Assembly: GCF_011694815.1 (NCBI RefSeq)
Contig: NZ_CP050177.1
Coordinates: forward strand, 1,966,001-2,030,000
Direction of reading: 5' to 3'
Length of the DNA stretch: 64,000 bases
From: Streptomyces liangshanensis
Lineage (GTDB): Bacteria; Actinomycetota; Actinomycetes; Streptomycetales; Streptomycetaceae
Below the pieces are notes generated by a model that did no database searches, was not told the DNA's origin, and was given only the letters and a program-made list of their open reading frames with translations. The translations under genes were made by a program, and so were the position numbers. This document shows, one piece after another, positions 1 through 9,217 of the stretch. Numbering within the stretch: the stretch's first letter is position 1; every line of letters starts with the position of its first letter.

Positions 1-40
1 CAAGGGCCCGTTCCCTCACGAGGAGGGAACGGGCCCTTGG
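1..40 (-). terminator. Strong hairpin terminator downstream of hflX
   Basis: Bases 1-17 pair perfectly with 23-39 (arm CAAGGGCCCGTTCCCTC) around a 5-nt loop ACGAG. The stem begins 29 nt beyond the hflX stop codon and could extend past the window edge. It has no long U-run, which is common for Streptomyces terminators; it could also serve a gene converging from the left, outside the window. Confidence 0.8.
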
Positions 41-67
41 CGTTCGAGCGTCCGCGTGGCCGTACGG

Positions 68-1579
68 TCAGGGCGCGACCGGCACCGGGACGTACCCGGA
101 CAGGGCCGCGGCCAGCTCCTCGTGGACGCGTGCCTTGAGGAGCGTGCCCTCCGGGGTGTGCTCCTCGGAGAGGACCTCACCCTCGGCGTGCACCCGCGAG
201 ACCAGCCCGCCCAGGGTGTACGGGACGAGCACCTCGACCTCGACCTCGGGCCGGGGCAGCTCGGCGTCGATGAGCGCGAGCAGCTCGGCGATGCCCTGGC
301 CCGTACGGGCCGAGACCGCGATCGCGTACCGCTCGGCGCCCAGGAGCCGCTGGAGGACCAGCGGATCGGCGGCGTCGGCCTTGTTGATCACGACGATCTC
401 GCGGACGTCCACCGCGCCGACGTCCCGGACGACCTCGCGCACGGCGGCGAGCTGCTCCTCCGGGGAGGGGTGCGAACCGTCCACCACGTGCAGGATCAGG
501 TCGGAGTCGCCGACCTCCTCCATCGTGGAGCGGAACGCCTCGACCAGGTGGTGCGGCAGGTGCCGGACGAAGCCGACCGTGTCGGCCAGCGTGTACGTCC
601 GGCCGCTCGGCGTCTCGGCGCGGCGCACGGTGGGGTCCAGGGTGGCGAACAACGCGTTCTCCACCAGCACCCCGGCGCCCGTCAGGCGGTTGAGCAGGGA
701 CGACTTGCCCGCGTTCGTGTATCCGGCGATCGCGACCGACGGCACCCTGTTACGGCGCCGCTCCTGCCGCTTGATCTCGCGGCCGGTCTTCATCTCCGCG
801 ATCTCCCGGCGCATCTTCGCCATCTTCTCGCGGATCCGGCGCCGGTCCGTCTCGATCTTGGTCTCACCGGGGCCGCGGGTGGCCATGCCGCCACCGCCGC
901 CGCCACCCATCTGCCGGGAGAGCGATTGGCCCCAGCCGCGCAGCCTCGGCAGCATGTACTGCATCTGGGCCAGCGCGACCTGCGCCTTGCCCTCACGGGA
1001 CTTGGCGTGCTGGGCGAAGATGTCGAGGATCAGGGCCGTACGGTCCACGACCTTGACCTTGACGACGTCTTCGAGGTGGATGAGCTGGCCGGGGCTCAGC
1101 TCACCGTCGCACACGACGGTGTCGGCCCCGCTCTCCAGGACGATGTCCCGGAGCTCCTGGGCCTTGCCCGAGCCGATGTACGTGGCCGGGTCGGGCTTGT
1201 CGCGGCGCTGGATCACGCCGTCGAGGACCAGCGCGCCGGCCGTCTCGGCGAGCGCCGCCAGCTCCGCGAGGGAGTTCTCGGAGTCCCGCACGGTCCCCGA
1301 CGTCCAGACACCGACGAGCACCACGCGCTCCAGGCGCAGCTGCCGGTACTCGACCTCGGTGACGTCTTCGAGCTCGGTGGAGAGGCCTGCCACGCGGCGC
1401 AGGGCCGCGCGGTCGGAGCGGTCGAGCTGCTCGCCGTCCCGCGCCCCGTCGATCTCATGGCTCCAGGCGACGTCCTCTTCCATCAGAGCATCGGCCCGAA
1501 GGCTGTCCGTGCGGGTGTCCGCAGTGCTGTCGTCCGCGAAGGTCTGCGCGTGCTGGGAAGGGGAGGAAGAGGAGGTCAT
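68..1579 (-). CDS. hflX: Ribosome-associated GTPase HflX
   Basis: The 503-residue product matches the HflX family of Obg-HflX GTPases, which bind the 50S subunit and help split or rescue stalled ribosomes. It has an N-terminal HflX domain (residues about 100-270), a Gly-rich stretch followed by GPGETKIETDRR, and a G domain with P-loop GYTNAGKSS (near 285), DTVGFV switch II and the NKAD specificity motif. The ATG at 1579 is preceded by AAGGA at good spacing. The roughly 95-residue N-terminal extension is acidic, as in other actinobacterial homologues. It is the last gene before the hairpin at 1-40, and the divergent 1580-1738 gap separates it from the peptidase gene upstream. Confidence 0.95.
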   Translation of the reverse strand: MTSSSSPSQHAQTFADDSTADTRTDSLRADALMEEDVAWSHEIDGARDGEQLDRSDRAALRRVAGLSTELEDVTEVEYRQLRLERVVLVGVWTSGTVRDSENSLAELAALAETAGALVLDGVIQRRDKPDPATYIGSGKAQELRDIVLESGADTVVCDGELSPGQLIHLEDVVKVKVVDRTALILDIFAQHAKSREGKAQVALAQMQYMLPRLRGWGQSLSRQMGGGGGGGMATRGPGETKIETDRRRIREKMAKMRREIAEMKTGREIKRQERRRNRVPSVAIAGYTNAGKSSLLNRLTGAGVLVENALFATLDPTVRRAETPSGRTYTLADTVGFVRHLPHHLVEAFRSTMEEVGDSDLILHVVDGSHPSPEEQLAAVREVVRDVGAVDVREIVVINKADAADPLVLQRLLGAERYAIAVSARTGQGIAELLALIDAELPRPEVEVEVLVPYTLGGLVSRVHAEGEVLSEEHTPEGTLLKARVHEELAAALSGYVPVPVAP

Positions 1580-1738
1580 CGGATCCTTACGTCGCTGGGG
1601 GAAGTGAAGGCGGGGGGAGCCGCGGCCTCACGGCCCGGCGTACCCCTCGATCGTCACAACGCGTGACGGTCCGGATTGATTCCCGGCCGCGCCACCCGCT
1701 GCCCGACCCGTTGATGGTGGCACGCTTCCGCCCGGCCG

Positions 1739-3268
1739 TCACTCCGGTTTCACGGGCCGTTCCCGTGCCGTGTCCGGGGCCGCCCCCGGGTCGGTGTCCC
1801 GGCCGCCGGGCCGGTTCGCGGGGACGGTCTCGGTACGCCACTCCGGGTGACCGGGCATGGGCGGCGTCTTCTTCCCGTACAGCCAGGCCCGGAAGAAGCC
1901 GCTCAGGTCACGTCCCGCGACGTCCGAGGCCAGCGCGGTGAAGTCGGCCGTGGTGGCCGTGGAGTCCCGGTGCTGCCGGACCCAGAGCCGCTCCAGCCGC
2001 TGGAAGGCGCTCGCGCCGATCTCCTGGCGCAGCGCGTAGAGCACGAGGGCGCTGCCGTCGTAGACGACCGGCCGGAACAGGCTGATCTGGTGACCCGGTG
2101 TGGGCGGCTCGGGGGCGGCGGGCGGCCCGCCCTCCGCGCGCCAGCTGTCGGACATGCCGTACGCGGTGCGCATCCGCTCCTCCAGCGGCCGCTTGCCGTA
2201 CTCCTCGGCGTAGAGGGCCTCGTACCAGCTCGCGTGTCCTTCGTTGAGCCACAGGTCGGACCAGGTGCGCGGGGTGACGCTGTTGCCGAACCACTGGTGG
2301 GCCAGCTCGTGGACCATGATCGCGTCGACGTACCAGGCGGCGTACTCGGGGCGGGTGAAGAGGGCGCGTTCGAAGAGGGAGAGGGTTTGTGTCTCCAGCT
2401 CGAAGCCGGTCTCGGCGGTGGCGATCAGCAGCCCGTACGTCTCGAAGGGGTACGGGCCGACCTGCTGCTCCATCCATCGCATCTGCGCGGGGGTCTTCTT
2501 GAGCCAGGGCTCCAGCTTCGCCGTGTCGGCGGCCGGCACGACGTCGCGTACGGGCAGGCCGCGCGGTCCTTCGCGGTGCAGGACGGCCGACTTCCCGATG
2601 GAGACCTGCGCCAGCTCGGTGGCCATGGGGTGGTGGGTGCGGTAGGTCCAGGTGGTGGTGGCGCCCGCGCGGTTCTTCTCCTCCGGCAGCCCGTTGGCGA
2701 CGGCGGTGAGGTTCTCGGGGACGGTGATACGGAAGGTGAAGTAGGCCTTGTCGGCGGGGTGGTCGTTGCCGGGGAAGACACGGTGCCCGGCGTCCGCCTG
2801 GTTGGCCATCACCAGTCCGTCGGTGGTGCGCACCCAGCCGCCCGCCCGGCCCCGGGGGTCGCTGGTGTGGTGGACCGTGACCGCCATCCGGGCGCCGGCG
2901 CCGAGGGGCCTCGCGGGGGTGACGACCAGGTCCTCCCCGGCGGTGGCGAAGGTGGCGGGCTCGCCGTTGACCCGTACCGAGCGGACCGTGCCGTGGGTGA
3001 AGTCGAGGTTGACGCGCTCCAGCCGCTCCGTCGTCACGGCGTTGATCTTGGTGACGCTGTCCAGCGGTTTGGTGTTGTCGCCGCCGTAGGTGAGGTCGAG
3101 GTCGTAGGTGAGGACGTCGTAACCGGGGTTGCCCAGGGTCGGGAAGAGCGGATCGCCGATGCCGAGCGCCTCGGGCGTGGGCGGCGCCGCGGACGGGGTC
3201 GCGGCGACGAGGGTGGCCGAGGCGGCGGCGAGCAGGGCGGCGCGCAGCCGGCGGGAGGTGAGCAGCAT
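1739..3268 (-). CDS. Secreted M1-family zinc metallopeptidase
   Basis: The 509-residue product is an M1 (aminopeptidase N-like, gluzincin) peptidase. The zinc motif HELAHQW followed about 18 residues later by NEGHASW gives the HExxH...E ligand set, and the N-terminal half is the usual beta-rich M1 domain. An N-terminal Arg-rich stretch plus an Ala-rich hydrophobic core and PSAAP form a Sec-type signal peptide, so it should act outside the membrane on peptide N termini. At about 500 residues it is the short form lacking the large C-terminal helical domain of PepN. The C terminus ends in a Pro/Arg-rich tail. It lies 95 nt downstream of rshA in the same direction. The substrate cannot be inferred. 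Confidence 0.9.
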   Translation of the reverse strand: MLLTSRRLRAALLAAASATLVAATPSAAPPTPEALGIGDPLFPTLGNPGYDVLTYDLDLTYGGDNTKPLDSVTKINAVTTERLERVNLDFTHGTVRSVRVNGEPATFATAGEDLVVTPARPLGAGARMAVTVHHTSDPRGRAGGWVRTTDGLVMANQADAGHRVFPGNDHPADKAYFTFRITVPENLTAVANGLPEEKNRAGATTTWTYRTHHPMATELAQVSIGKSAVLHREGPRGLPVRDVVPAADTAKLEPWLKKTPAQMRWMEQQVGPYPFETYGLLIATAETGFELETQTLSLFERALFTRPEYAAWYVDAIMVHELAHQWFGNSVTPRTWSDLWLNEGHASWYEALYAEEYGKRPLEERMRTAYGMSDSWRAEGGPPAAPEPPTPGHQISLFRPVVYDGSALVLYALRQEIGASAFQRLERLWVRQHRDSTATTADFTALASDVAGRDLSGFFRAWLYGKKTPPMPGHPEWRTETVPANRPGGRDTDPGAAPDTARERPVKPE

Positions 3269-3336
3269 GGACCACCGCTACCAGCGCGGGGCCGCCGTAC
3301 CCGGCCGACTCGCGCGGATCCCACCCGAACGGGTGC

Positions 3337-3355
3337 GGGCCCGCCGGGCGGGCCC
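3337..3355 (-). terminator. GC hairpin between rshA and the M1 peptidase gene
   Basis: GGGCCCGC and GCGGGCCC form an 8-bp stem 9-27 nt beyond the rshA stop codon on the minus strand. It is GC-only with a very small loop and no U-run, so termination is plausible but not certain. Confidence 0.4.
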
Positions 3356-3363
3356 CCCGGTCC

Positions 3364-5439
3364 TCAGGCCGTCGCCGGCTGCTGGGCGCGGCTGACGTCG
3401 TACACGCCCGGTACGTCGCGCATCGCGCGCATGAGACCCGGCAGCCCCGCCGCGTCCGGGAGTTGGAGCGTGTACGTGTGCCGTACGCGCTGTTCGCTCG
3501 GCGGCTCGACGGTCGCCGAGACGATCGCCGCGTCCGCCGTGGCGATGGCCTCCGTGAGGTCCGCGAGCAGGCCCGGTCGGCCGAAGGACTCGGCGTAGAG
3601 CGTGACGCGGCATTCGGCCGCGTCGCCCCAACTCACCCCGACCGGGGCCCGGTCGAGCGCCTTCATCCGCGCGACGGCCGGACACTCCACCCGGTGCACG
3701 GTGACGGCGCCGCCGCGTACGGCGAAGCCGACGACCGCGTCGGGCGGTACGGGCGTGCAGCAGCCCGCGAGCCGTACGGTCGCGCCCGGCAGGTCCACCA
3801 CGGCGTTGGAGGCCCCGCGCCGGTCGGCGGTGAGCGCGGCGGGCGCCCTGGGCGTCGCGGCGGGCGCCTTGACGCTCTCCGGATGCGCGGCCAGCCACCC
3901 GGTGATCGCGATCCTGGCGGCGGGGGTACGGGCGTGGTCGAGCCACTCCGGGGAGGGCCCGGAGGTCGCGTCGTGGGACAGGAGCAGCTGGACGGTGTCG
4001 CCGTCCCGCAGGACCGTACTGAGCGTCGCCAGGCGGCCGTTGACGCGCGCGCCGAGGCAGCTGTGGGCGGCCTCGCCGTACTGCGCGTACGCGGCGTCCA
4101 CGCAACTCGCCCCGGCCGGCAGCCCGAGCATGCCCCCCTCGGCGCGGAAGACCGTGATCTCGCCGTCCTGCGCGAGGTCCGCGCGCAGGGTGGTCCAGAA
4201 GGTGTCCGGGTCGGGGGCGGCCTGCTGCCACTCCAGGAGCCGGGAGAGCCAGCCGGGCCTGGTGGGGTCCTCGCGCTCGCCGTCCTGCGGCTCGGCGACG
4301 TCCACGGAGGCGTACGGGTTGCCGAGCGCGACCACGCCCGCCTCGGCGACGCTGTGCATCTGGTGCGTACGGATGAGGACTTCGGCGACGGCCCCGTCCG
4401 GTCCCGCGACCGCCGTGTGGAGCGACTGGTACAGGTTGAACTTGGGCGCGGCGATGAAGTCCTTGAACTCGGAGATCACCGGCGTGAAGCAGGTGTGCAG
4501 TTCACCGAGCACCGCGTAGCAGTCGGCGTCCTCGCCGACCAGCACCAGCAGCCGGCCGAAGTCGGTGCCGCGCAGCTCGCCGCGCTTGAGCCTGGACCGG
4601 TGGACGGACACGAAGTGCCGTGGCCTGACGAGGACTTCGGCGGTGATGTCGGCCTCCCGCAGCACGTGCCTGACGTCCTCGCAGATCGCGGCGAGCGCGT
4701 CCCCGGCGGTGGCGTTGTCGGCGATCAGCTCGCGCGTGCGGGCGTACTCCTCCGGGTGGAGGATCGCGAACACCAGGTCCTCCAGCTCGGTCTTGAGCGC
4801 CTGGACGCCGAGCCGTTCGGCGAGCGGGATCAGGACGTCGCGGGTGACCTTGGCGATCCTGGCCTGCTTCTCCGGGCGCATGACGCCGAGCGTGCGCATG
4901 TTGTGCAGCCGGTCCGCCAGCTTGATCGACATGACCCTGACATCGTTGCCGGTGGCCACCAGCATCTTGCGGAACGTCTCGGGCTCCGCGGCCGCGCCGT
5001 AGTCGACCTTCTCCAGCTTGGTCACGCCGTCGACCAGGTAGCAGACCTCGTCGCCGAACTCCGCCCGCACCTGGTCGAGCGTCACGTCCGTGTCCTCGAC
5101 GGTGTCGTGGAGCAGGGACGCGGTCAACGTCGTGGTCTCGGCGCCCAGTTCGGCGAGGATCAGGGTCACGGCGAGCGGGTGGGTGATGTAGGGCTCGCCG
5201 CTCTTGCGGAACTGCCCGCGGTGCGAACGCTCCGCCAGGACGTACGCCTGGTGCAGCACGGAGAGGTCGGCGTCGGGGTGGTGGGCCCGGTGCGCGTCGG
5301 CGACGTGGCCGATGGCGTCCGACAACCGCCCCCGGGAGGCGGGCCCTAACAGCGCGGCCCTGCCGAGCCTGCGCAGGTCGATCCGGGGAAGGCCGCGTCT
5401 GCGGCCGTGGGCACCAGGGCTGGTGGCCTCTGCGCTCAT
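3364..5439 (-). CDS. rshA: RelA/SpoT-homologue (p)ppGpp synthetase/hydrolase RshA
   Basis: I place the start at the ATG at 5439 (691 residues) because GGAGGTG sits just upstream; the open frame continues to 5562 without a better site. The order is HD hydrolase domain (HDTVED motif intact, with RLHNMRTL later), synthetase domain (NLYQSLHT and EVLIRT present), TGS domain (near residue 430-490) and a C-terminal ACT domain. The synthetase half departs from canonical Rel: the usual FDDIYDLVGIRV is TDFGRLLVLV, and the usual ELQIRT has lost its Gln. Position between dapF and hflX matches RshA of S. coelicolor (SCO5794), the second long RSH protein beside RelA. From sequence I infer firm hydrolase activity and uncertain synthetase activity. 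Confidence 0.9.
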   Translation of the reverse strand: MSAEATSPGAHGRRRGLPRIDLRRLGRAALLGPASRGRLSDAIGHVADAHRAHHPDADLSVLHQAYVLAERSHRGQFRKSGEPYITHPLAVTLILAELGAETTTLTASLLHDTVEDTDVTLDQVRAEFGDEVCYLVDGVTKLEKVDYGAAAEPETFRKMLVATGNDVRVMSIKLADRLHNMRTLGVMRPEKQARIAKVTRDVLIPLAERLGVQALKTELEDLVFAILHPEEYARTRELIADNATAGDALAAICEDVRHVLREADITAEVLVRPRHFVSVHRSRLKRGELRGTDFGRLLVLVGEDADCYAVLGELHTCFTPVISEFKDFIAAPKFNLYQSLHTAVAGPDGAVAEVLIRTHQMHSVAEAGVVALGNPYASVDVAEPQDGEREDPTRPGWLSRLLEWQQAAPDPDTFWTTLRADLAQDGEITVFRAEGGMLGLPAGASCVDAAYAQYGEAAHSCLGARVNGRLATLSTVLRDGDTVQLLLSHDATSGPSPEWLDHARTPAARIAITGWLAAHPESVKAPAATPRAPAALTADRRGASNAVVDLPGATVRLAGCCTPVPPDAVVGFAVRGGAVTVHRVECPAVARMKALDRAPVGVSWGDAAECRVTLYAESFGRPGLLADLTEAIATADAAIVSATVEPPSEQRVRHTYTLQLPDAAGLPGLMRAMRDVPGVYDVSRAQQPATA

Positions 5440-5611
5440 GGGGCACCTCCGGCAGCTTCGACCGGCGGTGGAGGAGCAGGAGCGCCCTCCGGGCCGGTGC
5501 TTGATGCTACCGAGCCCACCACGTGGTCCGGACCAGCTCCCGCCCAGCGTGAAACTGATCACTCGTTCGAGCGAACATCAGGGGAAGATCCGTGCCCCCG
5601 CGGGCGGCCGG

Positions 5612-6526
5612 TCAGCCGAACGCCGTTGCCTGCCAGGTGGGTTCGAGGTGACCCTCCGCCACGATGACGGCGGGGCCGGTCATCTCGATGCCGCCGTCCG
5701 GGCGTTCCGTGACGACGAGCCGGCCGCCGGGGAGGTCCACCGTGTACGTGACGGGCTCCCCGGTCGCCGCGGGGTCCACGCCGTCCCTGCGGGCGGCGGC
5801 GACGGCCACGGCGCACGCGCCCGTACCGCAGGAGCGGGTCTCCCCCGAGCCCCGCTCGTGGACGCGCATGGCGACGTGCCGCGGGCCCCGGTCCACGACG
5901 AACTCGACGTTGACCCCGTCCGGGTAGGCGGTGGCGGGGGTGACGGCGGGCGCCGCGAAGAGCGTGCCCGCGAGCGCCAGGTCCTCGACGAAGGTGACGG
6001 CGTGCGGGTTGCCCATGTTGACGTTACGGGCGGTCGTGGCGCGACCGTCGACGGTGACCGTCACCTCGCCGCCGGGGAGCGCCGCGCGGCCCATGTCGAC
6101 GGTGATGTCGCCGTCGTCGGCGCCGGTGCCCTTGGCGAGATGGACCTTCTTGACCCCGCCGCGGGTGGCGACGGCGAGATCGCCCGGCTCGGCCAGCCCG
6201 GCGCGGCGCAGGTAGCGGGCGAAGACGCGGACGCCGTTGCCGCACATCTCGGCGACGGACCCGTCGGCGTTGCGGTAGTCCATGAACCACTCGGCCTCGC
6301 CGGCCAGGTCCCGCGCCTCGGGGTGGGCCGCCGACCGGACGACGTGCAGCAGCCCGTCGCCGCCGATGCCGGCCCGCCGGTCGCAGAGCGCGGCGACGGC
6401 GTGGGCGGGCAGGTCGATGACGTTGTCCGGGTCGGGGATGATCACGAAGTCGTTCTCGGTCCCGTGACCCTTGAGGAAGGCGATCGGTGCGGCGGAGGCC
6501 GTCGGCGAGGTGCTCACGGGATCCAT
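5612..6526 (-). CDS. dapF: Diaminopimelate epimerase
   Basis: The 304-residue protein converts LL-diaminopimelate to meso-diaminopimelate for lysine synthesis. Both catalytic cysteines are visible in their signatures, MCGNGVRVFARY and SCGTGACAVA, and the N-terminal KGHGTENDFV segment is the family hallmark. Streptomyces uses LL-DAP in vegetative cell-wall peptidoglycan, so the epimerase mainly feeds lysine. It lies between the membrane-protein gene and rshA, all on the minus strand, in the conserved miaB-miaA-dapF-hflX neighbourhood. A 47-nt gap separates it from the upstream gene, so co-transcription is likely. Confidence 0.96.
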   Translation of the reverse strand: MDPVSTSPTASAAPIAFLKGHGTENDFVIIPDPDNVIDLPAHAVAALCDRRAGIGGDGLLHVVRSAAHPEARDLAGEAEWFMDYRNADGSVAEMCGNGVRVFARYLRRAGLAEPGDLAVATRGGVKKVHLAKGTGADDGDITVDMGRAALPGGEVTVTVDGRATTARNVNMGNPHAVTFVEDLALAGTLFAAPAVTPATAYPDGVNVEFVVDRGPRHVAMRVHERGSGETRSCGTGACAVAVAAARRDGVDPAATGEPVTYTVDLPGGRLVVTERPDGGIEMTGPAVIVAEGHLEPTWQATAFG

Positions 6527-6573
6527 CGTACGAGGTCAGGGCCGCGAGGCTCGGCGTACGGGGCGGACGCGCC

Positions 6574-7011
6574 TCAGCGGAGGCGGGCGACCCGCCACAC
6601 GGCGAGGGCCACCACGGCCGCGCCCACGGTGACGTACAGGGCGATGACCCGCCAGTCGGGGCGCTCCCCCGAGGCCCGGGAAGGCAGTCCGGGCCAGGTG
6701 TGGCCGACCTTACGGGCCGCCATCATGCCCCAGCCGGCGGCGCAGCAGCTGATCAGGAGCCCCAGCATGGCGACGACCGCCCCGCCGTCCCCCGTACCGA
6801 AGGCGAGCGGGAAGGCGAACATCAGGGACCCCACCGCGGCCAGGACAACGATCGGCGCGAGCTGCCAGATCCGCAGCCTGCGCTGGGGGCGCAGCTCGAC
6901 CTCGACCTCCGGGGTGGTGGTCTCCTCGTCGGGCCCGTCGGGACTCAGGCGCGGCGCGTCCTCCTGGGTCTGCCGCGCCGCGGGGTCTCCGTCGCGAGGG
7001 CCGGCCTCCAT
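6574..7011 (-). CDS. Small membrane protein, unknown function
   Basis: I chose the ATG at 7011 (145 residues) because GGGAGGG lies about nine bases upstream; a GTG at 7068 would add 19 residues. The N-terminal third is acidic and hydrophilic (Asp/Glu/Pro-rich, including EETTTPEVEVEL). It is followed by three predicted membrane segments: WQLAPIVVLAAVGSLMFAFP, a Gly/Ala-rich segment ending AGWGMM, and VIALYVTVGAAVVALAVW. No enzyme motif is visible. It sits between miaA and dapF in a conserved block, probably co-transcribed. Function is not known to me. Confidence 0.8.
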   Translation of the reverse strand: MEAGPRDGDPAARQTQEDAPRLSPDGPDEETTTPEVEVELRPQRRLRIWQLAPIVVLAAVGSLMFAFPLAFGTGDGGAVVAMLGLLISCCAAGWGMMAARKVGHTWPGLPSRASGERPDWRVIALYVTVGAAVVALAVWRVARLR

Positions 7012-7118
7012 CGCCACGCGCCCTCCCAACTCGGACTCCACTGGTCGATCGATGCTCGATGATGGCACGCCCGTGGGTACGGGAATGACGGCCTGAGCGT
7101 CCCGATGCCATCACGTGA

Positions 7119-8057
7119 TCAGGCTGTGACCGCTCGTTCGACCAACGTCAATGCGCGCCGCGGGAGTTCCTCGCGGTGCTCCGTGCCGCCGTCCAGCCAG
7201 TGCACGCGCGAGTCGCGGCGGAACCACGAGTCCTGACGTCGTGCGAAGCGCTTCGTGGCGCGTACGGTCTCGGCCCGTGCCTCGTCGTCGGTGCACTCGC
7301 CCGCGAGCGCGGACAGCAACTGCTGGTAGCCGAGGGCGCGGGAGGCCGTACGCCCTTCGCGCAGGCCCTCCCCCTCCAGGGCGCGTACCTCGTCCGCGAA
7401 CCCCGCCTCCCACATCCGGTCCACCCGCAGGGTGATCCGCTCGTCGAGCTCCGGGCGCGCCACGTCGACCCCGATCTGGAGGGTGTCGTACACCGCGTCG
7501 TGCCCGGGCAGGTTGGCGGTGAACGGCTTGCCGGTGATCTCGATCACCTCCAGCGCCCTGACGATGCGGCGGCCGTTGCTGGGCAGGATCGCGCGGCCCG
7601 CCGGGGGGTCGGCGGCGGCCAGCCGGGCGTGCAGCGCCCCGGAGCCGCGGAGGGTCAGTTCGTCCTCCAGCCGGGCGCGGACCTCGGGGTCGGTGCCGGG
7701 GAAGTTCAGGGCGTCGATGGCGCCCCGTACGTACAGCCCGGAGCCTCCGACCAGCACCGGCGTACGGCCCGCGGCGAGCAGGCGGTCGATCTCCGCCCGG
7801 GCGCGCCGCTGGTACTCGGCGACGCTGGCGGCCTCGGTGACGTCCCAGATGTCCAGGAGGTGGTGCGGGACGCCGGCGCGCTCCTCCGTCGTCAGCTTGG
7901 CCGTTCCGATGTCCATCCCCCGGTACAGCTGCATGGAGTCGGCGTTGACGACCTCACCGTCGAGTTGCCTGGCGAGATGAACGCCCAGATCGGACTTGCC
8001 GGCCGCGGTGGGACCGACGACGGCGATGACTCGTGGTGCGGGAGATGCGGTGGTCAC
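7119..8057 (-). CDS. miaA: tRNA dimethylallyltransferase MiaA
   Basis: The 312-residue enzyme transfers the dimethylallyl group to N6 of A37 in tRNAs reading codons that start with U; MiaB then methylthiolates it. The P-loop GPTAAGKSDLG is at residues 15-25 and is followed by the family motifs ADSMQLYRGMDIGTAK, VGGSGLYVRG and LGYQQLL. The start is a GTG at 8057. It shares its strand and neighbourhood with miaB at 11406-12923, so both steps of ms2i6A37 formation are encoded within 5 kb. The distal part (RFARRQDSWFRRD) carries the tRNA-contacting basic residues. Confidence 0.96.
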   Translation of the reverse strand: MTTASPAPRVIAVVGPTAAGKSDLGVHLARQLDGEVVNADSMQLYRGMDIGTAKLTTEERAGVPHHLLDIWDVTEAASVAEYQRRARAEIDRLLAAGRTPVLVGGSGLYVRGAIDALNFPGTDPEVRARLEDELTLRGSGALHARLAAADPPAGRAILPSNGRRIVRALEVIEITGKPFTANLPGHDAVYDTLQIGVDVARPELDERITLRVDRMWEAGFADEVRALEGEGLREGRTASRALGYQQLLSALAGECTDDEARAETVRATKRFARRQDSWFRRDSRVHWLDGGTEHREELPRRALTLVERAVTA

Positions 8058-8147
8058 CGGCCCAGTCTCGCAAACTCCGGGGCCCCGGCAGAACCACTTG
8101 TGTGACCGGACGATTCCGGAGCGCTTCCGGGCGGGGCCGCCGGGTCG

Positions 8148-9092
8148 CTACACGGCGTCCTGTCGTTCTAGCCACTTCGTGATCACCAGGTTCGTCTCCT
8201 CCGGCTTCTCCTGCTGGATCCAGTGGCCGCAATCGAGACTGACCACCTCCACGTGGGGCACGAACTCCGCCGGCCTCGGGGACTTCTGAACCAGGTCACG
8301 GTCGCCGTGGATCATGAGCGTGGGCTGCCGGACGACCGGGTCCACGTCCGCCAGCAGGTGCCAGTTGCGGTCGAGGTTCCGGTACCAGTTCACCCCGCCC
8401 GTGAACCCCGCCGACTCGAAGGCGGAGACGAAGACGGCCAGCTCGCCGTCGCTCATCACGGGCTCACCGAGCGGCTCTTCCGCGCGGGCGAGATCGATCA
8501 ACGCCATACCCGGCCGAGGCTCCTTGGGGGGCTCGTTCTTCCGGTACAGGTTGCGAAGGAACCGGAAGGTGTTCTCCTCGAAGACGGCGTCCGCGACGCC
8601 GGGCCGCCGGTTGAAGTGGACGAAATAGAAGTCGTCGCCGAACACCTCTTCCATGAACTCCAGCCAGGGCCTTTCCCCCCTCTCCTGATAGGGCAGGCTC
8701 AGGTTGATGACTTTGTTCACCCGCTTCGGATGCAGCAGGGCCAGACCCCAGACGACCATCGCGCCCCAGTCATGGCCGATGAAGGTGGCGTCCGCGTATC
8801 CGTAGTGGTCGAGGAGTCCGACGAGGTCACCCGTGAGGTGCTCGATGTCGTAGTCCGTCACTTCGGCCGGACGGGACGAATTGCCGTACCCCCGCTGGTT
8901 CGGGACGATGACGTGGTATCCCGCCGCGACCAGCGCGGGGACCTGGTAGCGCCAGGAAAAGGCGTGCTCGGGCCAGCCGTGGCAGAGGACGACGGGCTTT
9001 CCGGCATTCTCCCGTCCCGCTTCGAAGACTTCGAGTTCCACGCCGTTGACCGGGACAAGGCTGGGCTCGGGGAATGCGGCCGGATCGAACAT
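8148..9092 (-). CDS. Alpha/beta hydrolase, epoxide-hydrolase-like
   Basis: The 314-residue protein has the alpha/beta hydrolase fold with an aspartate nucleophile. HGWPE (near residue 39) is the oxyanion motif typical of epoxide hydrolases, GHDWG carries the nucleophilic Asp, and CGHWIQQEKPEE near the C terminus supplies the catalytic His. GHDWG plus HGWPE fits epoxide hydrolases and haloalkane dehalogenases better than esterases. There is no signal peptide, so it is cytoplasmic. It is divergent from the WYL regulator at 9218, with a palindromic site in the shared promoter region, so I infer control by that regulator. The substrate is unknown. Confidence 0.88.
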   Translation of the reverse strand: MFDPAAFPEPSLVPVNGVELEVFEAGRENAGKPVVLCHGWPEHAFSWRYQVPALVAAGYHVIVPNQRGYGNSSRPAEVTDYDIEHLTGDLVGLLDHYGYADATFIGHDWGAMVVWGLALLHPKRVNKVINLSLPYQERGERPWLEFMEEVFGDDFYFVHFNRRPGVADAVFEENTFRFLRNLYRKNEPPKEPRPGMALIDLARAEEPLGEPVMSDGELAVFVSAFESAGFTGGVNWYRNLDRNWHLLADVDPVVRQPTLMIHGDRDLVQKSPRPAEFVPHVEVVSLDCGHWIQQEKPEETNLVITKWLERQDAV

Positions 9093-9174
9093 GGGGATTC
9101 TCGCTTCTTTCTGTCGGGCTGTTCGGGCGGCAGGGGATCTGCCGCTGAGGTCGTGCCGCCATCCTGCCGAGCGG

Positions 9175-9197
9175 AACCGGTCATCCCATGACCGGTT
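9175..9197. promoter_or_regulatory. Palindromic operator candidate between hydrolase and WYL regulator
   Basis: Perfect 10-bp arms AACCGGTCAT and ATGACCGGTT flank a 3-nt centre. The site lies 20 bp before the GTG of the regulator gene and 82 bp from the divergent hydrolase start, as expected for an autoregulatory operator controlling both genes. The ATG at 9188 is inside the palindrome. Confidence 0.65.
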
Positions 9198-9217
9198 TCC
9201 CGTGGAAAAGTTGCGGT

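Noticed and set aside
9188..9217. ATG at 9188 as the start of the WYL regulator
   Set aside because: It lies within the operator-like palindrome and adds ten residues not typical of the family; the GTG at 9218 is better.
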